Positions 1 to 5,554 of a stretch of DNA of 9,098 nucleotides are shown here, piece after piece. The DNA is taken from NCBI GenBank assembly GCA_021300055.1, contig JAJTHU010000166.1, positions 1 to 9,098 of the forward strand, written 5' to 3'. Each line of letters starts with the position of its first letter. Within the stretch, counting starts at the first letter, position 1. The translations under genes and the position numbers were made by a program. The notes beneath the pieces were generated by a model. The model was not told the origin of the DNA. It made no database searches and saw only the letters and a program-made list of their open reading frames with translations. The DNA is from Nitrosomonadaceae bacterium. GTDB lineage: Bacteria; Pseudomonadota; Gammaproteobacteria; Burkholderiales; Usitatibacteraceae.

Positions 1-372
1 ACGGGGCAAATGCTCGCCGCGCTGCTGGGCTGGTCGCAGGCGACCTTCGCCTCCAAAGTGGTGGTGAACGGCGCGGAAGCGGAAGTGACGCGCGAGATCG
101 ACGGCGGCTTGGAGACGCTGAACATCAAGTTGCCAGCCATCATCACGACCGACTTGCGCCTCAACACGCCGCGCTATGCGACGCTGCCGAACATCATGAA
201 GGCCAAGAAAAAGCCGCTCGACGTGATGACGCCGGATGCACTCGGCGTGAACGTCGCGCCGCGACTCAAGACGCTCAAGGTTGCCGAACCGCCCAAGCGC
301 AAAGGCGGTGTGATGGTTCCCGACGTGGCGGCGCTGGTCGACAAACTCAAGAACGAAGCGAAGGTGCTGTAG
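1..372 (+). CDS. etfB: Electron transfer flavoprotein subunit beta, C-terminal part (5' end outside window)
   Basis: EtfB pairs with EtfA to form the soluble heterodimeric flavoprotein that takes electrons from acyl-CoA dehydrogenases and delivers them to ETF-ubiquinone oxidoreductase. The frame is open from base 1 and the ATG at 10 is internal, so the gene starts before the window. About 123 residues are visible, roughly the last half of a protein that is usually near 250 residues. Recognisable family features are the segment around LLGWSQATFASKV, the region with TREIDGGLETL followed by LPAIITTDLRLNTPRYATLP, the run NIMKAKKKPL, and the Lys-rich C-terminus. It lies 68 bp upstream of etfA on the same strand, the normal etfBA order. 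The identification is firm; only the N-terminal half is unseen. Confidence 0.95.
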   Translation, partial: TGQMLAALLGWSQATFASKVVVNGAEAEVTREIDGGLETLNIKLPAIITTDLRLNTPRYATLPNIMKAKKKPLDVMTPDALGVNVAPRLKTLKVAEPPKRKGGVMVPDVAALVDKLKNEAKVL

Positions 373-440
373 TTCAGCCCCGCTGAACGACAGCATCCCG
401 GCTAACACGCAAACAACGCATTTCGAATCGGAAACTCAGT

Positions 441-1373
441 ATGTCCATCCTCGTTATTGCAGAACACGACAACAACGCAATCAAGCCCGGGCTGACCAAC
501 GCCGTCGCCTGCGCACAAAAAATTGGTGGCGATATTCATGTACTCGTCGCGGGTAGCAACTGCGCGACCGCTGCCTCAGCCTGCGCGGCCATCAGTGGGG
601 TATCGAAGGTGCTTGTCGCTGACGCGCCGCACTTTGCGTCGCCCGTGGCCGAGAACCTCGCACCACTCGTCGTCGGCATCGCCAAACAGTATTCGCACGT
701 GCTGTTCGCCGCATCCGCATCGGGCAAGAACACTGCGCCGCGTGTTGCCGCGTTGCTCGATGTTGCACAGTTGTCAGACGTGATCGCGGTTGAATCGCCT
801 GACACTTTCGTGCGCCCGATTTACGCAGGCAATGCGTTTGCGACCGTGCAGTCGCTCGACCCAATCAAGGTCATCACTGTGCGTGCGACGGGCTTTGATG
901 CTGTAGCGGCCACCGGCGGAAGCGCGGCTGTCGAGTCCATTGCCGCCACAGCGGATAGCGGTCTCTCTCGCGTCGCTCGCCAGGAGCTCACTAAATCGGA
1001 TCGCCCCGAACTCGTCGCAGCGAAGCGCATTGTGTCGGGCGGGCGCGGCATGGGCGATGGCGATAAGTACCGCCAGTTCCTCGAGCCACTTGCCGACAAA
1101 ATTGGTGCCGCACTCGGCGCCTCGCGCGCAGCCGTCGATGCTGGCTTCGTGCCGAACGACTACCAGGTGGGCCAGACCGGCAAAGTGGTCGCGCCGGAAC
1201 TCTATATCGCCGTCGGTATCTCAGGGGCGATCCAACACCTCGCGGGCATGAAGGACAGCAAGGTGATTGTTGCGATCAACAAAGATCCGGAAGCGCCGAT
1301 TTTCCAAGTCGCGGATTACGGACTCGTTGGCGATCTGTTCCAAATCGTGCCGGAATTGACTGCCGCAATCTAG
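441..1373 (+). CDS. etfA: Electron transfer flavoprotein subunit alpha
   Basis: EtfA carries the FAD of the ETF heterodimer and receives electrons from acyl-CoA and related dehydrogenases. The 310 residues match the usual family length. The N-terminal domain (about 1-185) begins MSILVIAEHDN and includes SASGKNTAPRVAALLDV (92-108) and RPIYAGNAFATVQ (125-137). The C-terminal FAD-binding domain shows SGGRG (199-203), GQTGK (244-248), GISGAIQH (259-266) and NKDPEAPIF (280-288), all typical of FAD contacts in this family. The ATG at 441 follows a modest GGAA (430-433) with 7-nt spacing and aligns with the usual family N-terminus. It sits 68 bp after etfB and 55 bp before the acyl-CoA dehydrogenase, with no terminator seen between, so a single transcript is likely. 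Confidence 0.97.
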   Translation: MSILVIAEHDNNAIKPGLTNAVACAQKIGGDIHVLVAGSNCATAASACAAISGVSKVLVADAPHFASPVAENLAPLVVGIAKQYSHVLFAASASGKNTAPRVAALLDVAQLSDVIAVESPDTFVRPIYAGNAFATVQSLDPIKVITVRATGFDAVAATGGSAAVESIAATADSGLSRVARQELTKSDRPELVAAKRIVSGGRGMGDGDKYRQFLEPLADKIGAALGASRAAVDAGFVPNDYQVGQTGKVVAPELYIAVGISGAIQHLAGMKDSKVIVAINKDPEAPIFQVADYGLVGDLFQIVPELTAAI

Positions 1374-1428
1374 TACGGCTTCCAGCCTAACCGTTGTTCC
1401 ACCGCAGTTTTCACATACTGATAACGCA

Positions 1429-3258
1429 ATGACGACCTATACCGCACCGCTGAAAGACATTTCGTTCGTACTCAAGCACGTCGTGGGCCTTGATGAAGTG
1501 AGCAAGTTGGCTGGCTGCGAGGAAGTGACTGAGGATTTGGTTGAAGCCATTTTCAGCGAGGCGGGCAAGTTCTCGTCGGAAGTGCTGGCACCGCTGAATC
1601 GCAGCGGCGACCAAGAAGGCGCGAAGATTGCGAATGGTGTGGTCACCACACCCAAAGGGTTTAAGGACGCTTATTGGCAATACGTCGAAGGCGGCTGGAG
1701 CCAGTTGGAGGCGCCCGTTGAATTTGGCGGGCAGGGCTTGCCGCACGTCGTGGCGACACCCGTCTCTGAGATGCTTGGTAGCGCCAACATGGCATTCAAG
1801 CTGTGCCCATTGCTTACGCTCGGCGCGATCGAAGCGCTGCACCAGCACGCGTCGCCAGAACTAAAAGAGAAGTTTTTGCCGAAGATGTCCGCGGGCCAAT
1901 GGACGGGCACCATGAACCTCACCGAGCCGCAAGCCGGCTCTGACCTCGCGTTGGTGCGCACCAAAGCCGTTCCGGTCGGCGATGGTACGTACAAGATCAC
2001 CGGTCAGAAAATTTTCATCACCTACGGTGAGCACGACTACACGGAAAACATCATTCACCTCGTGTTGGCGCGCGTTGAAGGCGCACCGGAAGGCGTGAAG
2101 GGTATTTCGCTGTTCGTTGTGCCGAAGTTTTTGGTGAACGCCGATGGCAGCATCGGCGCGCGCAACGACGTGAAGTGCGCATCGATTGAGCACAAGCTTG
2201 GCATCCACGCCAGCCCAACTTGCGTGATGATGTACGGCGAAGGAGGTGGCAACAGCAGCGGCGGCGCGATCGGTTATCCGGTCGGCGAGATCAATCGCGG
2301 TCTTGAGTACATGTTCGTGATGATGAACGCTGCGCGTTTGGGCGTTGGTCTCGAAGGTGTTTCGATTTCTGAACGTGCCTACCAACACGCATTGGTGTGG
2401 GCGCGCGAACGTGTGCAAGGCCGTCCTACCACACCGGTGCCGGCCAGCCTCGGCCAGTCGCCGAAGTCCGTGCCAATCATTTATCACCCTGATGTGAAGC
2501 GCATGCTGATGACCATGCGCGCTTATTGCGAAGCCGCGCGTGCACTCATTTACTGGACCGCGAAGAACCTCGACGTTGCCGAGCGCTCCACCGACCCGGC
2601 ACAGCAGCGTTTCAACCAAGCGCTTGTTGATTTGATGATCCCAATCGTCAAGGGCTGGTCTACTGAAGCGGGCATTCAAGTGACTTCGCTGGGCGTGCAG
2701 GTGCACGGCGGTATGGGCTTTATCGAAGAAACCGGCGCGGCGCAGTACTACCGCGATTCACGCATCTCCGCGATCTACGAAGGCACCACGGGCATTCAAG
2801 CTAACGACTTGGTCGGCCGCAAAGTTGGCCGCGAAGGCGGGCAAACCGCGCTGGCGCTGATCGCCGAAATGCAAAAGACGGTAACGCACCTCGCCGCGGC
2901 CAGCGACGTTAACCTCAAAGCCATCGCCACCCGTCTGAACACAGCCATCGCCGAGTTCAAGCGCGCCACCGACTGGATCGTCACCGTCTACCGCGACAAC
3001 CCCGGCGCGGTGAACGCCGGCTGCGTGCATTACTTGATGCTCGCCGGCACGGTGTGTGGTGGTTGGATCATGGCCAAGAGCGCCGAAGCTGCCTTGGGCG
3101 AACTCGCGGCATCGCGTGGCGACACGGACTTCCTGAAGGCCAAGGTCATCACCTCGCGCTTTTTCGCCGATCACATCTTGCCGTTTGCGTCGGGCTATGC
3201 CGATGCGCTCATCAGCGGCGCCGACAGCGTGTTGGCGATGGAAGAGGCGTACTTCTAA
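1429..3258 (+). CDS. Acyl-CoA dehydrogenase, long DmdC-like family with C-terminal extension
   Basis: A flavin enzyme that introduces a trans-2,3 double bond into an acyl-CoA and reduces ETF; the substrate cannot be read from sequence. The 609 residues fit the approximately 600-residue subgroup that includes fatty acyl-CoA dehydrogenases and 3-methylmercaptopropionyl-CoA dehydrogenase (DmdC), longer than the classic 380-residue enzymes. Domains in order: helical N-terminal domain (about 40-155), middle beta domain with the signature MNLTEPQAGSD (162-172), C-terminal helical domain with QVHGGMGFIEE (424-434) and YYRDSRISAIYEGTTGIQ (440-457), then an extra C-terminal domain to the end. E451 in IYEGT is the expected catalytic base. 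A Gly/Ser-rich stretch (EGGGNSSGGA, 271-280) looks longer than usual for that loop. No strong Shine-Dalgarno precedes the ATG, but the N-terminus (MTTYTAPLKD) fits the family. Adjacency to etfBA supports direct use of that ETF. Confidence 0.95.
   Translation: MTTYTAPLKDISFVLKHVVGLDEVSKLAGCEEVTEDLVEAIFSEAGKFSSEVLAPLNRSGDQEGAKIANGVVTTPKGFKDAYWQYVEGGWSQLEAPVEFGGQGLPHVVATPVSEMLGSANMAFKLCPLLTLGAIEALHQHASPELKEKFLPKMSAGQWTGTMNLTEPQAGSDLALVRTKAVPVGDGTYKITGQKIFITYGEHDYTENIIHLVLARVEGAPEGVKGISLFVVPKFLVNADGSIGARNDVKCASIEHKLGIHASPTCVMMYGEGGGNSSGGAIGYPVGEINRGLEYMFVMMNAARLGVGLEGVSISERAYQHALVWARERVQGRPTTPVPASLGQSPKSVPIIYHPDVKRMLMTMRAYCEAARALIYWTAKNLDVAERSTDPAQQRFNQALVDLMIPIVKGWSTEAGIQVTSLGVQVHGGMGFIEETGAAQYYRDSRISAIYEGTTGIQANDLVGRKVGREGGQTALALIAEMQKTVTHLAAASDVNLKAIATRLNTAIAEFKRATDWIVTVYRDNPGAVNAGCVHYLMLAGTVCGGWIMAKSAEAALGELAASRGDTDFLKAKVITSRFFADHILPFASGYADALISGADSVLAMEEAYF
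3201..3258 (+). repeat. Third, partial copy of the gene-end repeat (native acyl-CoA dehydrogenase 3' end)
   Basis: The last 58 bases of the acyl-CoA dehydrogenase gene recur in diverged form at 7133-7190 and, from 5297, in the left 176-bp repeat. The shared core is CGCTCATCA followed by a near-identical stretch over the codons for SVLAMEEAY. The copies end differently: F-stop(TAA) here, L-stop(TAG) at 7190, and L-Trp (stop lost) in the left repeat. Similarity to the 5' side stops at 3201. Only this copy belongs to an intact gene. Confidence 0.85.
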
Positions 3259-3277
3259 CGCGGCGTACTTCTAGCGC
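3246..3277 (+). repeat. 16-bp tandem duplication spanning the acyl-CoA dehydrogenase stop codon
   Basis: GGCGTACTTCTAACGC (3246-3261) is followed immediately by GGCGTACTTCTAGCGC (3262-3277); 15 of 16 bases match. The first unit holds the end of the coding sequence and its TAA stop. The second lies past the stop and repeats it as TAG. This is a small local duplication at the point where the other two copies of the gene end diverge. Confidence 0.85.
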
Positions 3278-3319
3278 GCAATCAACATCAGCAATACGGA
3301 ATCGGTGCGCAGACACAAG

Positions 3320-3343
3320 CGGCGACGGGTCTGCCCGTCGCCG
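3320..3343. other. Perfect GC-rich hairpin downstream of the acyl-CoA dehydrogenase
   Basis: CGGCGACGGG and CCCGTCGCCG form a perfect 10-bp stem with a 4-base TCTG loop. No T-run follows, so it is not a canonical intrinsic terminator. It could protect the 3' end of the etf-acd mRNA or assist termination at 3396-3426. A second small hairpin (CTCCC-CGAA-GGGAG, 3351-3364) follows 7 bp later. Confidence 0.6.
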
Positions 3344-3372
3344 AGGTCTTCTCCCCGAAGGGAGCAAAGGTA

Positions 3373-3400
3373 GAAAAAGGGAAGAAAAAGGGAAGAAAAA
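3373..3400 (+). repeat. Purine-only 11-bp tandem repeat before the terminator
   Basis: The unit GAAAAAGGGAA occurs at 3373-3383 and 3384-3394, and a third partial unit from 3395 merges into the A-rich left arm of the terminator. The strand is entirely purine across this stretch. It is non-coding and probably arose by slippage. Confidence 0.7.
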
Positions 3401-3426
3401 GCCCAGAATTTCTTCTGGGCTTTTTT
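3396..3426 (+). terminator. Strong Rho-independent terminator, possibly bidirectional
   Basis: AAAAAGCCCAGAA (3396-3408) pairs with TTCTGGGCTTTTT (3413-3425) around a TTTC loop, giving an 8-bp GC-containing stem extended by A-T pairs and followed by a T-run. It lies 138 bp past the acyl-CoA dehydrogenase stop and should end the etfBA-acd transcript. Read from the minus strand the arm also ends in a T-run, so it could also stop transcription from the convergent outer-membrane protein gene, which ends at 3549. Confidence 0.9.
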
Positions 3427-3460
3427 GTCGTTAGGTGTGACCGCTTGAGGATCAGCAGGA

Positions 3461-3539
3461 CAGGTAGGCTTCGGCTAACGGCCGCGCGGAGTTATAGGCG
3501 CAGTTCATGTGGCGACGGACAGTTCGCAGCGCCTACCTG
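3461..3539. other. Nested inverted repeats in the convergent 3' gap
   Basis: CAGGTAGGC (3461-3469) is the exact reverse complement of GCCTACCTG (3531-3539). Overlapping this, TAGGCGC (3495-3501) is the reverse complement of GCGCCTA (3529-3535), so two alternative long-loop stems compete for the same right arm. The gap 3427-3548 contains no convincing gene. A role in ending the minus-strand outer-membrane protein transcript is possible but unproven. Confidence 0.4.
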
Positions 3540-3548
3540 AGGGCACAC

Positions 3549-4241
3549 CTAGAAGCGATACCCCACGCTCAGTTCGGCGCTCAAGCCGCGGTAGTCAGTC
3601 TTGAGGGTGCCGAGGTTCGCTGTCGACGAGGCCAAGTCGACACTGCCCGCGTTGAACCACTTCACCCGCGCACCGGCAAACCATCCGCTGCGGTAATACC
3701 AGTTCACACCGCCGACCAACTGATATGCAAAGCGATCACCAGAGAACTCCCTGGAGACACCGCCGACCTTAATGTCGGTATCAATTTCCTGCGCCAAGCC
3801 AACTCCCGCGCCAACAAACGGTCGGAAGCGCGCAAACGATGTCTGCCAGCCTTCGAAATCGTAGAGGCCGTTCACCATAAAGGCGAGCGAGGCAAGATCC
3901 GCATCAGTTTGCTGGGCATCTATGCCAGCGACAGTGGTGGACTTCACACGGTTAGAGCGGTAGGCAAGTTCGCCCTCCACTCGGACAGACGGGTTGATCC
4001 AATAGCCGACACTTCCACCATACAAGGCGCCGCCGCCCAGATTCAACTTGCCCGTCGTTGAGGGCAGGCTGGGCCGCTGGAGATTGACGGACGGGTCATT
4101 GATGGCCGAAGACCCTCCGTTCAAGGTCACATACCAACGGCCACTATCCGTGCTGCTTTGAGCCAGCGCCAACGCGGGACAGACCAGCGCGGTGGACAGC
4201 GTCAAGCTCAGCATGGCAAGGGGAATTGCGGTGCGCATCAT
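3549..4241 (-). CDS. Small beta-barrel outer-membrane protein (OmpA-like/opacity porin fold)
   Basis: A 230-residue exported protein. Residues 1-27 form a Sec signal peptide: MMR, a hydrophobic run (IPLAMLSLTLSTALVCPALA), and a likely cleavage after ALALA before QSS. The mature part alternates polar and hydrophobic residues in short strands with Gly/aromatic turns, for example GRWYVTLNGGSSA (34-46), GGALYGGSVGYWINP (69-83), RPFVGAGVGLAQEID (140-154) and VNWYYRSGWFAGARVKWF (179-196). It ends GYRF, and a terminal Phe is the usual recognition signal for barrel assembly by Bam. This fits the generic outer-membrane beta-barrel family of about 200-250 residues; the precise function is unknown. The reading frame stays open upstream to 4706, but the start at 4241 is favoured by the signal peptide and by AGGAA (plus-strand 4249-4253) at 7-nt spacing. 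It is divergent from the LytTR regulator, a plausible controller. Confidence 0.85.
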   Translation of the reverse strand: MMRTAIPLAMLSLTLSTALVCPALALAQSSTDSGRWYVTLNGGSSAINDPSVNLQRPSLPSTTGKLNLGGGALYGGSVGYWINPSVRVEGELAYRSNRVKSTTVAGIDAQQTDADLASLAFMVNGLYDFEGWQTSFARFRPFVGAGVGLAQEIDTDIKVGGVSREFSGDRFAYQLVGGVNWYYRSGWFAGARVKWFNAGSVDLASSTANLGTLKTDYRGLSAELSVGYRF

Positions 4242-4350
4242 GTAAAAATTCCTATAAAGTGAGTTTTGAGATAAAGCCCGATCCGAAATGCTTCGACGGG
4301 ACTCGACCGAGATTGTTTTTGGCCATCCCATTGATTTCAAGAGAATATGC
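4242..4350. promoter_or_regulatory. Divergent intergenic region between the barrel protein and LytTR genes
   Basis: This 109-bp gap must hold the minus-strand promoter of the outer-membrane protein and probably that of the regulator. It is more AT-rich than its surroundings next to the barrel gene (TATAAAGTG, TTTTGAGATAAAG). The minus-strand ribosome binding site AGGAA is clear. The + strand has AAGAGA (4339-4344) ahead of the ATG at 4351. No -35/-10 pair or LytTR direct-repeat site could be assigned with confidence. Confidence 0.5.
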
Positions 4351-5268
4351 ATGAGCGGCGGGAATTCTTCATCAGCGGCGGTGCGCCCTGCGGCGGACGA
4401 CTTGTCGGTGAAGCTCAAGCCCGTATCCGTGCCCGTTTTTCTTGCTGGCGTTGCAGGCAGCATTGCGCTGATGTTGGCGCTGTTTGAGCCGAAGATCAGC
4501 GGCGAGCTCGGTTTCCTTAGTCGACTGCTTTTCTTCGCGTTGCATATCTGCCCTGCGTTCGCCATTGCTTGGCCGCTCACTGGTTGGCTGTTTAGCCTAA
4601 AGCTTTCCCGTGGCGTTTGGCCCTGGCTCTTGGTGGCGGCAGCTGGGTTCTTGACCGGACTCGTTCTTGCGCCTTGGTCAGTTGTTCTTGAGCACCTGTT
4701 CAACATTGTGGAAACGAACAGCGCAATGCTGGGCGCGACCTCCGATGCTCCTCTTCATTTTTGGTCTGAGGTCGCCGAAGATCTGCTCGCCGTTCCACCG
4801 AAGGCGACGGCGGTCTGGCTTGCCGTTAACTCTGCTATTGCATGGCGAATGCAACTCAACTCCGGCGTGCGCGAAGCAACGCCACAGGCTCAAATCCCGC
4901 CCGTTCCGCCCGCCGAGACCACTTCGCTGTTCGCTCGAGTTCCCGCTCGAATGGGGCGAGACGTCCTGTTCTTGGAGGCGCAAGAGCACTACTTGCGCAT
5001 CGTCCTCGTCGGTGGTGAGCAGTTGCTTCTGCATGGATTGGCCAATGCCATCTTGGAGATTGATGCAAACGGCACCAAGGGAATGTTGGTGCATCGGTCA
5101 TATTGGGTAAGTTGGTCGCATGTGGTTCGCGTCGTTGTCGACAGCGGTGGCGGGTACGCGGAACTAGACAATGGTGCGCGGATTCCCGTTAGCCGTCGGC
5201 GCGCGTCTGCGGTGCGAGCAGCCTTTGACAGCCTCCCGCCTACTGCCCACGCAAAGCCACTGAATTGA
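4351..5268 (+). CDS. Membrane-anchored LytTR-family DNA-binding regulator
   Basis: A predicted transcription regulator of 305 residues with an integral-membrane N-terminal half and a C-terminal LytTR DNA-binding domain. Hydrophobic segments lie at about 27-46, 56-82, 89-113 and 145-165, suggesting four membrane spans. A Pro-rich linker (about 178-192) leads to LytTR at about 197-293, with VLFLEAQEHYLRIVL (205-219), HRSYWVSWSHV (248-258) and the IPVSRRR recognition region (278-284). There is no receiver domain, so it is not a classical response regulator; this membrane-LytTR layout suggests direct sensing of a membrane or envelope signal. An in-frame ATG at 4288 is possible, but 4351 has AAGAGA at 6-nt spacing and gives a tidy N-terminus. 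The divergent beta-barrel gene is the obvious candidate target. The stop overlaps an AGGAGG for a second, truncated gene. Confidence 0.88.
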   Translation: MSGGNSSSAAVRPAADDLSVKLKPVSVPVFLAGVAGSIALMLALFEPKISGELGFLSRLLFFALHICPAFAIAWPLTGWLFSLKLSRGVWPWLLVAAAGFLTGLVLAPWSVVLEHLFNIVETNSAMLGATSDAPLHFWSEVAEDLLAVPPKATAVWLAVNSAIAWRMQLNSGVREATPQAQIPPVPPAETTSLFARVPARMGRDVLFLEAQEHYLRIVLVGGEQLLLHGLANAILEIDANGTKGMLVHRSYWVSWSHVVRVVVDSGGGYAELDNGARIPVSRRRASAVRAAFDSLPPTAHAKPLN

Positions 5269-5273
5269 GGAGG
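5268..5273 (+). promoter_or_regulatory. Consensus ribosome binding site for a truncated downstream gene
   Basis: AGGAGG overlaps the final A of the LytTR stop codon and sits 6 nt before an ATG at 5280. It is the best Shine-Dalgarno noticed in the window. It implies that the regulator was once followed by a translationally coupled gene. Confidence 0.7.
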
Positions 5274-5279
5274 CGAGGC

Positions 5280-5381
5280 ATGGATTTTTCAGAGACCGCT
5301 CATCAACGGCGCCGCCAGCGTGTTAGCGATGGAAGAGGCGTACCTCTGGCGCCGCGCACTAGAAGCGCGCGCTATTTGTAA
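5280..5381 (+). pseudogene. Truncated gene start fused out of frame into the left repeat
   Basis: An ideal ribosome binding site leads to ATG and the codons MDFSE, after which the frame enters the 176-bp repeat at about 5297. It then reads that DNA out of the acyl-CoA dehydrogenase frame (HQRRRQRVSDGRGV), ending at TAA 5379-5381. The resulting 33-residue, Arg-rich product has no recognisable fold. The most economical reading is that a second gene in the LytTR operon lost all but its first five or six codons when the repeat was joined here. A genuine small basic peptide cannot be excluded, but most of it is an off-frame reading of repeat DNA. Confidence 0.55.
5297..5349 (+). pseudogene. Acyl-CoA dehydrogenase 3'-end remnant, stop codon lost
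   Basis: In the dehydrogenase frame it reads LINGAASVLAMEEAYLW, matching the intact C-terminus LISGADSVLAMEEAYF. The stop has become TGG, and Asp of the GAD/GGD motif has become Ala. It has more changes than the right-hand copy, as expected of a non-functional fragment. There is no upstream coding sequence. Confidence 0.75.
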
Positions 5382-5472
5382 GGCAGGGCGTCACCCGGCC
5401 ACGGGGCGACGTCTGCATCGATGCCGGGCGAAGGCATGCCCGGCCACTCGCTGGAGTCTTTTTCAAGCATGC
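5372..5472 (-). pseudogene. GT9 glycosyltransferase 3'-end remnant
   Basis: On the minus strand this encodes the final residues of the glycosyltransferase (MLEKDSSEWPG to DALPYK-stop), identical in protein sequence to residues 340-371 of the intact gene at 7213-8328. All three base differences from the intact gene are synonymous: Pro CCC/CCT, Pro CCT/CCG and Glu GAG/GAA. No ribosome binding site or upstream coding region is present, so it should not make a functional protein. Confidence 0.85.
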
Positions 5473-5554
5473 AGTAAGCGAGGACGTCCGTTTGGCGCCC
5501 TCACGACTCGACTGCGGTGCTGAGTTCAATCTGTACCTTGTATCTCGATTACCC

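Larger units (their letters stand above)
5297..5472. repeat. Left copy of the 176-bp composite direct repeat
   Basis: It aligns without gaps to 7138-7313, with 8 mismatches over 176 bases by hand alignment. Its left third is an acyl-CoA dehydrogenase 3' end, its centre a 22-bp gap, and its right part the last 34 codons (including stop) of the GT9 gene on the minus strand. Beyond both ends the similarity stops abruptly. The two copies bracket the esterase gene as direct repeats; their starts are 1841 bp apart. Confidence 0.92.

Noticed and set aside
1861..2706. 281-codon minus-strand open frame opposite the acyl-CoA dehydrogenase
   Set aside because: It lies wholly within a well-recognised gene, is rich in His/Arg as expected of an antisense shadow in GC-rich DNA, and shows no family motif or ribosome binding site.
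3054..3434. Plus-strand open frame overlapping the acyl-CoA dehydrogenase end and terminator
   Set aside because: It is an out-of-frame shadow of the dehydrogenase that reads through the hairpins, purine repeat and terminator; no start signal or recognisable domain.
4242..4706. Upstream extension of the barrel protein frame to 4706
   Set aside because: The extension overlaps the LytTR gene on the other strand and would bury the signal peptide. The start at 4241 has a ribosome binding site and a correct export signal.
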